64,000 nucleotides of DNA from the NCBI GenBank assembly GCA_017525015.1, contig JAFXUK010000004.1, positions 186,001 through 250,000 on the forward strand, given 5' to 3'. The position numbers and the translations under genes were made by a program. The DNA is from Bacilli bacterium. Lineage in GTDB: Bacteria; Bacillota; Bacilli; RF39; UBA660. Positions 53,525 through 61,019 of this stretch are shown here, one piece after another. Position 1 is the first letter of the stretch, and every line of letters starts with the position of its first letter. The notes beneath the pieces were generated by a model. The model did no database searches. It saw only the letters and a program-made list of their open reading frames with translations, and was not told the DNA's origin.

Positions 53525-53553
53525 TTGCATTTTATATATAATAATGGTATTAT
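53525..53553 (+). promoter_or_regulatory. tRNA-Gly promoter
   Basis: TTGCAT (53525-53530), 17-base spacer, TATTAT (53548-53553) with extended TGG. Confidence 0.75.
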
Positions 53554-53570
53554 ACAAGTACTGAAGAAAT

Positions 53571-53645
53571 GCAGGTGTAGTACAATGGTTAGTATACAAC
53601 CTTGCCAAGGTCGAGATGGGAGTTCGATTCTCCTCACTTGCTCCA
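53571..53645 (+). tRNA. tRNA-Gly (GCC), CCA encoded
   Basis: Acceptor arms GCAGGTG (53571-53577) and CACTTGC (53635-53641) pair with one G-U; anticodon loop CTTGCCAA gives GCC between ACC and GGT arms; T-arm GGGAGTTCGATTCTCC; discriminator T, then an encoded CCA (53643-53645). A hairpin terminator follows. Confidence 0.93.
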
Positions 53646-53655
53646 TTTTTAAAGT

Positions 53656-53678
53656 AACTGGTATTAACCAGTTTTTTT
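53656..53678 (+). terminator. tRNA-Gly terminator
   Basis: AACTGGT/ACCAGTT hairpin with a seven-base U-run directly after the tRNA. Confidence 0.85.
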
Positions 53679-53695
53679 ATTTAGGAAGTGGTTAA

Positions 53696-54136
53696 ATGGA
53701 AATAATCAGTATTAAAGACAATGATACCTATTTAACAGAATACATATCTCTTTGTAACCAAGAATGGGGAACTAAAAAAGATAAAGAATATGTTCAAAGA
53801 AAACTAAAACAAATAAAAACAGAAGATAAAGTTATTAGTATTCTTGGATTAATAGATAATGATGAATTATTAGGTTTCATCTCCCTATTTAAATATGATG
53901 GTGAAGAAAAAAGAGAATTAACTCCTTGGTATGCCACTATGTATGTAAAAAAAGAATATCGCCATAAAGGATATTCTAAATTACTAAACGATGCTATCTT
54001 AAAAGAAGCTAAATCCTTAGGATATAACAAAGTATATTTAAAAACTGATTTAAATAACTATTATGAAAAATTTGGTGCTATTAATATCGGTAATTATGAT
54101 GATAAAGAAAAATTATTGTATTTCGTTCTAAAATAA
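53696..54136 (+). CDS. GNAT-family N-acetyltransferase
   Basis: 146 residues after TTAGGAAGTGG. GCN5-related fold: SILGLIDNDELLGFISLF (beta 2-4), PWYATMYVKKEYRHKGYSKLLNDAILKEAKSLGY with the acetyl-CoA loop YRHKGYS in place of Q/RxxGxG/A, and a closing VYLKTDLNNYYEKFGAINIG. It would acetylate an amine on a protein or small molecule; the acceptor is unknown. It lies 18 bases after the tRNA terminator; no strong own promoter is visible, so it may rely on read-through from the tRNA promoter. Confidence 0.88.
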   Translation: MEIISIKDNDTYLTEYISLCNQEWGTKKDKEYVQRKLKQIKTEDKVISILGLIDNDELLGFISLFKYDGEEKRELTPWYATMYVKKEYRHKGYSKLLNDAILKEAKSLGYNKVYLKTDLNNYYEKFGAINIGNYDDKEKLLYFVLK

Positions 54137-54163
54137 AAAGTAGTTCAATGAACTACTTTTTTT
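54137..54163. terminator. Bidirectional terminator
   Basis: AAAGTAGTTC/GAACTACTTT hairpin between the GNAT gene and the convergent 41-residue gene. Confidence 0.8.
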
Positions 54164-54287
54164 AATTTAATACACCCTTTACTTGATTAACAAAAGCTTC
54201 TGGATTAGTATCTGTATTAAAAGGAACTCCTTTTATTCCCATTACTAAACCACAAAATATTAAAGCATCTTGAACATTATTATCCAT
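54162..54287 (-). CDS. 41-residue small protein
   Basis: An ATG 8 bases after a perfect AGGAGG opens a 41-codon frame (MDNNVQDALIFCGLVMGIKG, then VPFNTDTNPEAFVNQVKGVL) ending TAA inside the terminator. The protein has an N-terminal helix with one cysteine and an acidic/amide-rich end; no TM. The strong ribosome site and flanking terminators support a real gene. Function unknown. Confidence 0.65.
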   Translation of the reverse strand: MDNNVQDALIFCGLVMGIKGVPFNTDTNPEAFVNQVKGVLN

Positions 54288-54317
54288 ATCCAATCCTCCT
54301 ATCAAATATTATACCAT

Positions 54318-54346
54318 TAAAAAACAAGATTACTTATCTTGTTTTT
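54318..54346 (-). terminator. Terminator of the 208-residue HD gene
   Basis: AAAACAAGAT/ATCTTGTTTT hairpin with U-run on the minus strand. Confidence 0.8.
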
Positions 54347-54956
54347 CTTGATATGTTTTTTCTAATGTTTTAGGTCTATCTGCACTATCAACTATTTCAT
54401 TATTTTCAAATGCTACATTTAAAAAGTTTCTTGAAGCAATATAATCACATAAATGAATTAATAATTCTTCTTTACTCTTTGGAGTTGGCATTATAACATG
54501 ACCATCTTTATCAGTATTCCAAGGTCCCATATGTGATCTTATTAGACTTGCTACAAATTCAGCATCTTCTGGACTAATAAATAACTGATCTTGGTTATTA
54601 ACAATAAAATCTGCCATTATAACTGGGTGATCTACTGCAGTATGTCCAGAATACTCTAAACCAGATTTAAACCCATCATGTAAAAGTAAAGCCATTCTCA
54701 TTAAATCTTTCTTATAATCAGAATATTCACCAAAAGCTTTATCTCTAAACAATTCTTCTAGAATTCTCATAGCTACTTTAACATGTCTAACTAATCCACC
54801 TTCACCTAGTGAAAAAGCCGGATGAAATCTACCAGAAGAAGATGCTGGTATTTTATAAAAATAATCTGGTAACATCTCTAAAACAAAACTAGCACTAATC
54901 CTAACCCTCTCATCATTTATTCTATTAAGTTCTACTTCAAATACTTTACTACCCAT
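54330..54956 (-). CDS. HD-domain phosphohydrolase
   Basis: 208 residues after AAGGAG. HD-superfamily landmarks: GGLVRHVKVAMRIL (first His), LLLHDGFKSG (His-Asp), VDHPVIMADFI and LIRSHMGPWN (further His ligands), HLCDYIASRNFLNV (final Asp). The order H...HD...H...H...D resembles the YqeK/RelA-like and 3'-5' exoribonuclease-type (YhaM) HD enzymes. Substrate unknown; cytoplasmic. The single domain shows little resemblance to those in the triple-HD protein at 991-3417. It is downstream of the ABC transporter gene but separated from it by a terminator. Confidence 0.8.
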   Translation of the reverse strand: MGSKVFEVELNRINDERVRISASFVLEMLPDYFYKIPASSSGRFHPAFSLGEGGLVRHVKVAMRILEELFRDKAFGEYSDYKKDLMRMALLLHDGFKSGLEYSGHTAVDHPVIMADFIVNNQDQLFISPEDAEFVASLIRSHMGPWNTDKDGHVIMPTPKSKEELLIHLCDYIASRNFLNVAFENNEIVDSADRPKTLEKTYQEKQDK

Positions 54957-54996
54957 AATAAACTCCTTAATAGTTTTCTATTATAAAACAAGAAAA

Positions 54997-55025
54997 TAAA
55001 AAAGTACATCACATGATGTACTTTT
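54997..55025 (-). terminator. Terminator of the ABC transporter gene
   Basis: AAAGTACATCA/TGATGTACTTT hairpin with U-run on the minus strand. Confidence 0.85.
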
Positions 55026-56711
55026 CTATTTTGCTGATTTGTATAATTTTGTGAAATAACCATTTTTATCAAGTAACTCTTGGTACTTTCCTTCTTCTTT
55101 GATAACACCATCAACTAATACACAAATAGAATCTACATCCTTTATTGTTTCTAAACGATGAGCAATTACTATTAATGTTTTGTTCTCTAACTTTTCTACA
55201 ATATTTTTCATTACTTCTTTCTCAGTTATGTTGTCAATTGCACTAGTAGCTTCATCTAAAATTATTATTTTAGAATCATCGAAGAATAGTCGTGCTAAAG
55301 CCACTCGTTGGCGTTCACCACCACTCATTCTTACACCTTTTTCTCCAAGTTCTGTGTCTAAACCTTTTTCTAACTTTTCATAGAACTTGTCTAAACATAC
55401 TAATTTTAAAACTTTTAGTATTTCATCATCTTTTATTTTCTTATCAAAGATTAAATTTTCTCTTAAAGTTCCATCAAATATTGGTGCTTCTTGAGATACA
55501 TAAGTAACATTGTCATAAAATGAACTTAAGTTTATCTTAGATAACTCTTTTCCATCTATTAAAATGTTTCCCTCTTGGTATTTAACAAGTCCCATTATTA
55601 ATTTGATGATTGTTGATTTTCCTGAACCTGATTCACCTACTAAAGCTACAGAAGAATTGGCTTTTATTTTTAAAGATAGATCAGATATTATTTTCTTCTC
55701 ATCATTGTAAGAATAAGATACATTCTTTAATTCTATTTCTCCATCTACTCTTTTTAAAACAATTCCTTTTTCTAAAGCTTCATCATCTTTGGTTTCTAAT
55801 AAATCAACATATCTTTTTACAGTTACCTTGTTTAACCTGTAATCTACATATTCAACATTGAAAATAGCAATTGGTTCATAAGCTTTACCAAGTAAAGCAA
55901 TTACTGTTACAACAGCACCAACTGATAAATCAGATTTTAATACTGCATAAGCTAAAACAATTACTTGTAAAATATTAACTATTAATGCAAAAACAGAAAA
56001 GAATATTTCATGTACAAGTTTTATTTTTGTTTTACCATCAACAATGTTTTTTATTCCTTCCTTAGTTATAGCTATTTCAGTATCATATTTCTTGTTTGTT
56101 CTGAATACTACTAATTCCATGAAACCTCTTATTAAATGTTTGTTTAATAATTCTTGGTTTAATAATATTCCTTCTTTTAATTTGTATAATCTCTTTAAGA
56201 TTATGTTAGAAACTATAACAACTACTACATAGCCTAAGAAAACAAATAATACATATTCCCTCTTAACTCTGTAAATGAAAAACAAACTGAATAACGCTGT
56301 TGGTAATAGATATCTTACTATCTTTAACCAAAAGTCCATCATTACATCTCTTGAAGCAGTGGCCCCATCTTCAACCTTTTGTGATAAGCGTCCTGTTCCA
56401 ATTTTTTGATATTCTAAATAATCAATTGATTTCATTTTCTTTAAAGCTTGTAATATAAAATCTAAATATAACTTGTTCTTAACTTGTTGTTCTGGATAGT
56501 TTTCTACATATTCTAATACTGTTGAAACGATTAGTAACACACCATAAATAACTAATGGCATTATTGTTAAAGTGTGAAATTGAAATGCATCAAGTATTTT
56601 TTGATAATAAGTAACACTGTATAAACTTAAAAAGTTTATAACAATTCCGATTATTACATAAAAAATCATCATTTTTAAATTGTTTTTAATAACTTCTTTA
56701 AATATTTTCAT
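55026..56711 (-). CDS. ABC exporter half-transporter (TMD-NBD)
   Basis: 561 residues. Six-TM exporter domain (about 1-310) then an ATPase: Walker A GESGSGKST, Q-loop VSQEAPIFDGTLREN, signature MSGGERQRVALARL, Walker B IIILDEATSAID, H-loop VIAHRLE. All key residues present, so an active site is expected; it probably forms a homodimer, as no second half is adjacent. Substrates of this class range from drugs to lipids and peptides. The gene is preceded by an unusual leader of about 190 bases with a putative attenuator and leader peptide, which suggests induction by an inhibitor of translation. An AAAGAAGG ribosome site precedes the ATG. Confidence 0.9.
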   Translation of the reverse strand: MKIFKEVIKNNLKMMIFYVIIGIVINFLSLYSVTYYQKILDAFQFHTLTIMPLVIYGVLLIVSTVLEYVENYPEQQVKNKLYLDFILQALKKMKSIDYLEYQKIGTGRLSQKVEDGATASRDVMMDFWLKIVRYLLPTALFSLFFIYRVKREYVLFVFLGYVVVVIVSNIILKRLYKLKEGILLNQELLNKHLIRGFMELVVFRTNKKYDTEIAITKEGIKNIVDGKTKIKLVHEIFFSVFALIVNILQVIVLAYAVLKSDLSVGAVVTVIALLGKAYEPIAIFNVEYVDYRLNKVTVKRYVDLLETKDDEALEKGIVLKRVDGEIELKNVSYSYNDEKKIISDLSLKIKANSSVALVGESGSGKSTIIKLIMGLVKYQEGNILIDGKELSKINLSSFYDNVTYVSQEAPIFDGTLRENLIFDKKIKDDEILKVLKLVCLDKFYEKLEKGLDTELGEKGVRMSGGERQRVALARLFFDDSKIIILDEATSAIDNITEKEVMKNIVEKLENKTLIVIAHRLETIKDVDSICVLVDGVIKEEGKYQELLDKNGYFTKLYKSAK

Positions 56712-56746
56712 AATCTTTCCTTCTTTCTTTTAAATTAATTGTGAAC

Positions 56747-56899
56747 AAAAAAAGAACCTCCTTTCATAAACAGCAAAAAATCACAATTAATTGTGTTCTG
56801 CCATTCATGAGGAGATTCTTAAGGCTCTTCATTATTCCTTTAAACTTGCGTTTATCTGGTAGTAAAACGCGAATGGTCTAATTGATTTACTACAATCAA
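56747..56899 (-). promoter_or_regulatory. Structured attenuator-like leader of the ABC exporter
   Basis: Minus-strand leader from a TTGTAT-17-TATATT promoter. Elements in order: TTGATT/AATCAA hairpin, GCGTTT/AAACGC hairpin, ACCATTC able to pair with GAATGGC, then a terminator AAGAA+CCTC/GAGG+TTCTT (3-base bulge) with a seven-base U-run (56753-56747). The palindrome CACAATTAATTGTG (56782-56795) sits in the terminator loop, and a copy at 56733-56744 can instead pair over 12 bases with it, giving mutually exclusive folds. Confidence 0.55.
56764..56832 (-). CDS. Putative 22-residue leader peptide
   Basis: ATG at 56832 after AAAGGAATA (spacing short), reading MKSLKNLLMNGRTQ then a hydrophobic LIVIFCCL and TGA. 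The frame covers the left arm of the terminator and stops just before its right arm, the layout of ribosome-mediated attenuation as in bmrB or erm leaders. May be chance; the weak spacing lowers confidence. Confidence 0.4.
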   Translation of the reverse strand: MKSLKNLLMNGRTQLIVIFCCL

Positions 56900-56936
56900 A
56901 ATATATCATACATTTTATCAATATACAAATTTTTCT

Positions 56937-56946
56937 ATGTTATAAT
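56937..56946 (+). promoter_or_regulatory. Extended -10 of the DD-carboxypeptidase gene
   Basis: TGTTATAAT (TATAAT 56941-56946), 25 bases before the ATG; -35 is poor. Confidence 0.6.
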
Positions 56947-56970
56947 TAATAAAGATAAAGAAGGGATTAC

Positions 56971-58209
56971 ATGAAAAAACTATTATTCTTATTAATATGC
57001 TTCTTTTCCCCATTAATAAGTTATGCTTTAGATTATCCTGAAGTTAATTCGCAAATGGTTGAAGTATATGATTTAACTGAAGGTAAAATTTTATACGAAT
57101 TAGATTCTAATAATAAAGCTTCTATAGCATCTATTACTAAAATAGCTACAACTATTACTGCTATAGAAACAATTGATAACATAGATGAAAAAGTAACTAT
57201 AACAAGTGATATCTTAAATCAAGTTAGTTGGGAAGCATCAACAGCTGGTTTAGAAGTTGGTGATGTTCTAACATATCGTGATCTAGTATATGCAACAATA
57301 GTAAAAAGTGGTGCAGATGCTGCTATATCACTTGCTGTACTAAGTAGTGGCGATACTGAATCATTCGTTGAAAAAATGAATAAAAAAGCCCAAGAAATTG
57401 GTTTAGAGCATACTCATTTCGAAAACGTAATTGGTTTAGATGATGAAGAACACTACTCTACTGCTGATGATGTTAGAAAACTATTAGAATATGCTCTAAA
57501 GAATGAACTATTTAGAAGTGCATATACTACTAGAGATTATACTTTATCTAATGGACGTAAAATTAGTTCTACAATCTATACTTATAATAGAGGTGGTAGA
57601 GACACTTCTAAAATAATTGGTAGTAAAACAGGATTCACTTTAGAAGCCGGCTATTGCTTTACTTCTCTTAGTAAAGTAGAAGATCATGAAATGATAATCA
57701 TCGTTTTAAAAGCCGAAGCTTATGGTGATGATTACTATAACATTATTGATACTATTGATTTAATTGATTTTGTTACTGAAAATTATAAAAATACAACTAT
57801 AGTTAATAAAGGAGACTTTAAAAAAGAAATACCCATCTCACTAAGTAAAACAGATAATTATACTATTAAATCTGATTCAACCATCACTAAGTTCTTACCT
57901 ATTGATTACAATAAAGATGATATCAAAATAAAATATGATGGTTTAGAAGAATTAAGCTATAAGAATAAAGAAGGTTCTAAAATTGGTGAAATAAAATACT
58001 ACTACCAAGATGAACTATTAAAAACTGAAGAAGTATTAGTAAATGAAAAAATAACTCCTGATTATCTAAAAATTATTAAAACAAAATGGTTAAGTATTCT
58101 TCTTAAAACAATAGGAATTATATTCCTTATCTTCATCCTTCTAATAATCAGAAAAAAGATTAGAAGAATGAAAAGAAGAATGGCTAGAAAACGTAAAAAA
58201 CGTTCTTGA
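56971..58209 (+). CDS. D-alanyl-D-alanine carboxypeptidase (S11, PBP5/DacA type)
   Basis: 412 residues after AAGAAGGGATTAC. Signal peptide (ends near SYA-LDYP); S11 penicillin-binding fold with SxxK as SITK (about Ser54), the second motif reading KSGADAA, and KTG in GSKTGFTLEAGY. It removes the last D-alanine of stem peptides. The SxN motif normally ends in Asn; here it is Ala, so activity or drug binding may be changed. A beta-rich extension (about 270-370) and a C-terminal TM helix (about 370-392) with a strongly basic tail (RKKIRRMKRRMARKRKKR) anchor it. The next gene's promoter overlaps its last codons. Divergent from the ABC exporter. Confidence 0.88.
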   Translation: MKKLLFLLICFFSPLISYALDYPEVNSQMVEVYDLTEGKILYELDSNNKASIASITKIATTITAIETIDNIDEKVTITSDILNQVSWEASTAGLEVGDVLTYRDLVYATIVKSGADAAISLAVLSSGDTESFVEKMNKKAQEIGLEHTHFENVIGLDDEEHYSTADDVRKLLEYALKNELFRSAYTTRDYTLSNGRKISSTIYTYNRGGRDTSKIIGSKTGFTLEAGYCFTSLSKVEDHEMIIIVLKAEAYGDDYYNIIDTIDLIDFVTENYKNTTIVNKGDFKKEIPISLSKTDNYTIKSDSTITKFLPIDYNKDDIKIKYDGLEELSYKNKEGSKIGEIKYYYQDELLKTEEVLVNEKITPDYLKIIKTKWLSILLKTIGIIFLIFILLIIRKKIRRMKRRMARKRKKRS

Positions 58210-58233
58210 CATTCCTCATAATAATGGTATTAT
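58206..58233 (+). promoter_or_regulatory. Promoter of the 126-residue gene
   Basis: TTGACA (58206-58211) overlapping the stop of the upstream gene, 16-base spacer, TATTAT (58228-58233) with extended TGG. Confidence 0.75.
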
Positions 58234-58258
58234 AAAATCCATTATTTGAGGTGATATT

Positions 58259-58639
58259 ATGTTTGAAGAATATGATACATTATTTGATGAAGTAGTAAAA
58301 AAAGATAAAGTACTATCTAAATATGAACAAGATTTAGGTCAAAAAAGAAGATATGTTAGAAATCTATTATTAACTACTCCAGTTTCTGAAAAACTACGTC
58401 ACCCTATTAAATTATTTAGAACTAGATACGAAGCTTGGAGAATAGCTCGTATTGAAATGGGATACGATGAAATAAAAGATACTACTCTAGTTGAAAACTT
58501 CGTTGAAGAATCTGGGGAACTAGATCATGACTTTTATGCAGCAGCAACTTACTTTAAACCAAAAAGATTAAAACTATATGCTGCTAAATATCCAATATAT
58601 CGTAAACAAGATGATAAATTATTACAAAGAAAAAGATGA
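58259..58639 (+). CDS. Basic helical protein, unknown function
   Basis: 126 residues after GAGGTGATATT. Helical, mostly charged: acidic start (MFEEYDTLFDEVVKKDKVL), basic middle (GQKRRYVRNLLLTTPVSEKLRHPIKLFRTRYEAW), a repeat-like EMGYDEI, and a basic tail (RKQDDKLLQRKR). No signal or TM. No family recognised. It has its own consensus promoter and terminator, so it is likely a real single-gene unit; a nucleic-acid or envelope partner role would fit the charge pattern but is not shown. Confidence 0.65.
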   Translation: MFEEYDTLFDEVVKKDKVLSKYEQDLGQKRRYVRNLLLTTPVSEKLRHPIKLFRTRYEAWRIARIEMGYDEIKDTTLVENFVEESGELDHDFYAAATYFKPKRLKLYAAKYPIYRKQDDKLLQRKR

Positions 58640-58660
58640 TTTAAAATCATCTTTTTTTAT
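58637..58660. terminator. Bidirectional terminator
   Basis: GATGATTT/AAATCATC hairpin with a seven-base U-run on the plus strand; serves both convergent genes. Confidence 0.75.
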
Positions 58661-60231
58661 TCCCATTCATACGTGTTTTTTTCAACTTTAGGTTGATATA
58701 CAGTACCAGTAAACCATACTTCACCAGTTGCTTTATCTCTAATAATATACATATATGGTTTATCAAAAGTTAAATCAATTCTCTTAACAGGAACTTCATA
58801 GAAATAATCAAATCCACCATTAGCTGATCCTCTACCACCCATAGCTGTAGCTGCAGCTGCTTTGATACCTTCATTAGAAAATTCAATATTTGCTTTATGA
58901 ACAGCAGTATCAATATAAGTCTTAGTAGATGATAACTTAGATAAATCTGCTTTAGATGAATCAAATACATCAGTAATACCTATTGCTTTAAGATCATCCA
59001 TTAACTTTAATTCATACTCATAATCAAACATTGGAATATAACCATCAATAATAGTTATGTAATCTTCTTCAAAACTATCTAATTCAATATTCTTTAAATT
59101 ACCTATAAGAGTATTTAAATCTTTAGCACTAGTCTTATCTATATAAGTAGCTAACTTAGTTTCTTTTGGCATTATACCAACATATTGTAATGTTGTACCA
59201 TTATATGGTTTTAAATCTTTAGCAAATACTTTTACATCATCATCAACATAGAACATAAAATCAGTAGAACTACTTACATGTTTATAAGCACCCTTTAAAT
59301 CATCCATATAAGTATCAATATTAAATGGTGAGTAATAATCTTCTTCTCTATGTGTCTTTTTCCATTCTTCATATTCTGCTAATACAGTTTTACGAATATT
59401 TGCTTCGCCTTCTTTAGTTACAATATCATATCTATTAGCAATAGCAGATATATCAGCAGATTTAACAGTATCTTTAGAACCTTCAAATTCTAATTGATGA
59501 TATCCACCAGAATCTAAAGGTGATACATAAGCTCCTACCCAGCCATATTCTTCTTCAGAACCTTGTTCTTTTAAATGTTTAAAATGAACATTATAATCTT
59601 CATGCTCGCTTTGAATCTTTTTATTCCATTCCATATCAATAGCTAAAGCATTAACTAAAACATAATCTAAGTCAGAAACATCATCCATTAAATTAGGAAT
59701 TAATTTAAATGTTTTACCACTTACCCAATCATTTATTACTTTAGGTGATTTAAATTCATCGAACATTACTTCAGCATTATATACATTCTTTAAATTAGAA
59801 ATATAATCCTCTTTAACTGAATCTTTAAAACTATTTCTAATAAATAAAGCATTAGCAAATGACATATTATTACTATTAACATACTTCTTAGCAGTATATT
59901 CACCAATAACAGCATCTAATTGAGCTTTAGTATCACCATCAGCTCCTTCAGCTAACATTTCCAAAGCATACTTAATAGATAATGGACTATAAATTTTATT
60001 TTCTTCACCATTCTCTATTTTTAAAAATGCTAAGTCAAATTCACTTAATGAGTTATCTAACATTTTTAAATCTGACTTAATAGTCTTTTTAGATTCATGT
60101 GATTCAGTATTACTTCCTTCATCACCAAATAGTTTGTCTTTAAATATAAATAAAAAACCACCTGCAACTACCAATATTACTACTAATAATATTGGAATAA
60201 TAACCTTAACCTTTCCTTTCTTTTCTTCCAT
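58657..60231 (-). CDS. Membrane-anchored serpin
   Basis: 524 residues after AAGGTGTTGAA. Basic N-terminus and TM anchor (about 8-30), acidic linker, then a complete serpin fold (about 50-520). Diagnostic segments: KIYSPLSIKYALEMLAEGADGDTKAQL, NALAIDMEWNKKI, VQ-YVGIMPKE-type strand, GITDVFDSSKADLSKL, and the hinge IEFSNEGIKAAAATAMGGRGS followed by RIDLTFDKPYMYIIRD. The AAAAT hinge suggests inhibitory loop insertion; counting from P15 Gly puts P1-P1' at about Ser-Ala, with an Arg two residues before. P14 is Ile where Thr/Ser is usual. Bacterial serpins (for example siropins and bifidobacterial serpin) block host or competitor serine proteases; this one sits on the cell surface. Confidence 0.9.
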   Translation of the reverse strand: MEEKKGKVKVIIPILLVVILVVAGGFLFIFKDKLFGDEGSNTESHESKKTIKSDLKMLDNSLSEFDLAFLKIENGEENKIYSPLSIKYALEMLAEGADGDTKAQLDAVIGEYTAKKYVNSNNMSFANALFIRNSFKDSVKEDYISNLKNVYNAEVMFDEFKSPKVINDWVSGKTFKLIPNLMDDVSDLDYVLVNALAIDMEWNKKIQSEHEDYNVHFKHLKEQGSEEEYGWVGAYVSPLDSGGYHQLEFEGSKDTVKSADISAIANRYDIVTKEGEANIRKTVLAEYEEWKKTHREEDYYSPFNIDTYMDDLKGAYKHVSSSTDFMFYVDDDVKVFAKDLKPYNGTTLQYVGIMPKETKLATYIDKTSAKDLNTLIGNLKNIELDSFEEDYITIIDGYIPMFDYEYELKLMDDLKAIGITDVFDSSKADLSKLSSTKTYIDTAVHKANIEFSNEGIKAAAATAMGGRGSANGGFDYFYEVPVKRIDLTFDKPYMYIIRDKATGEVWFTGTVYQPKVEKNTYEWE

Positions 60232-60264
60232 TTCAACACCTTCCTTATATTAAAAGTATAACAC

Positions 60265-60290
60265 AAAAAAAGATGCTATAACACATCTTT
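60265..60290 (-). terminator. Terminator of the amidotransferase gene
   Basis: AAGATG/CATCTT hairpin with an eight-base loop and seven-base U-run on the minus strand, followed by GTGTTATACT as -10 of the serpin gene. Confidence 0.75.
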
Positions 60291-60293
60291 TAA

Positions 60294-60968
60294 TTACATA
60301 CGATCAACGAAAATGTCAGTTATTTTCTTTGTATTTTCATCAACTAAATACTCTGGATGCCATTGTAAACCTAAAATAAATTTCTTACCAGGATACTCTA
60401 CTCCTTCAATAACTCCATCTTCAGCAACAGCATTAACTACTAATGTATCCATTGCAAAATTAATAATATCATTATGAACACTATTAACTGATATACTTTT
60501 ATCTTTAATTACCTCTTCTAATAAAGTATTTTCTTTTATATTAACTTTATGTGAATACTCATCAGGTTTACCATGATGTAACTCTGTAGTATCTTTGACT
60601 GCCATATAAAAATCAGTTTTATTTTTAGCAAACATACTACATAATACTTGGAAACCTAAACATATACATAGAAGTGGTTTATCATTCTTAATTGCATAAT
60701 TAATAACATATTCATCAAAATGATAAGCATATGTTCCTCCTGGTACTATAAATTCATCACACTTATCTAAAATATAATCCATTTTAGGAGATACTTTATC
60801 TCTACCATTACTTTCATCTTCATATATTTTATCTTCTGGTGGTAATAAAGTTATACAAACACAATCATCTCTATTAGCTAATAATCTTCTTACAGCATCA
60901 TGAGTTTGCACAATCTTTTGGCCATCTTTATTGTAATAACATCTACCAACAATACCTATTAAATGCAT
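60294..60968 (-). CDS. Class I glutamine amidotransferase/gamma-glutamyl-GABA hydrolase-like (C26)
   Basis: 224 residues from MHLIGIVGR after GGTGATTGCT. Peptidase C26/PuuD-like fold: oxyanion EFIVPGGTYAYHFDEY, nucleophile CICLGFQVL, and catalytic His-Glu in LQWHPEY, with VNSVHND as a substrate-side loop. PuuD-type enzymes free GABA from gamma-glutamyl-GABA; others hydrolyse related gamma-glutamyl amides. The motif set is complete, so it is likely active; substrate not assignable. Cytoplasmic. Its TATAAT follows the previous terminator with only ATG between. Confidence 0.88.
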   Translation of the reverse strand: MHLIGIVGRCYYNKDGQKIVQTHDAVRRLLANRDDCVCITLLPPEDKIYEDESNGRDKVSPKMDYILDKCDEFIVPGGTYAYHFDEYVINYAIKNDKPLLCICLGFQVLCSMFAKNKTDFYMAVKDTTELHHGKPDEYSHKVNIKENTLLEEVIKDKSISVNSVHNDIINFAMDTLVVNAVAEDGVIEGVEYPGKKFILGLQWHPEYLVDENTKKITDIFVDRM

Positions 60969-60993
60969 AGCAATCACCAACTAAATTATAACA

Positions 60994-61019
60994 TAAAAAA
61001 AGATGACCAAAGTCATCTT
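60994..61019 (-). terminator. Terminator fused to the next promoter
   Basis: AAGATGAC/GTCATCTT hairpin, seven-base U-run, then ATGTTATAAT (-10 at 60990-60985). Confidence 0.8.

Noticed and set aside
54932..55114. 60-codon minus-strand ORF between the ABC and HD genes
   Set aside because: Runs through the ABC gene end and its terminator in another frame.
55180..56232. Several plus-strand ORFs opposite the ABC exporter
   Set aside because: Low-complexity Leu/Phe/His reading of an AT-rich gene; ABC motifs on the other strand are unambiguous.
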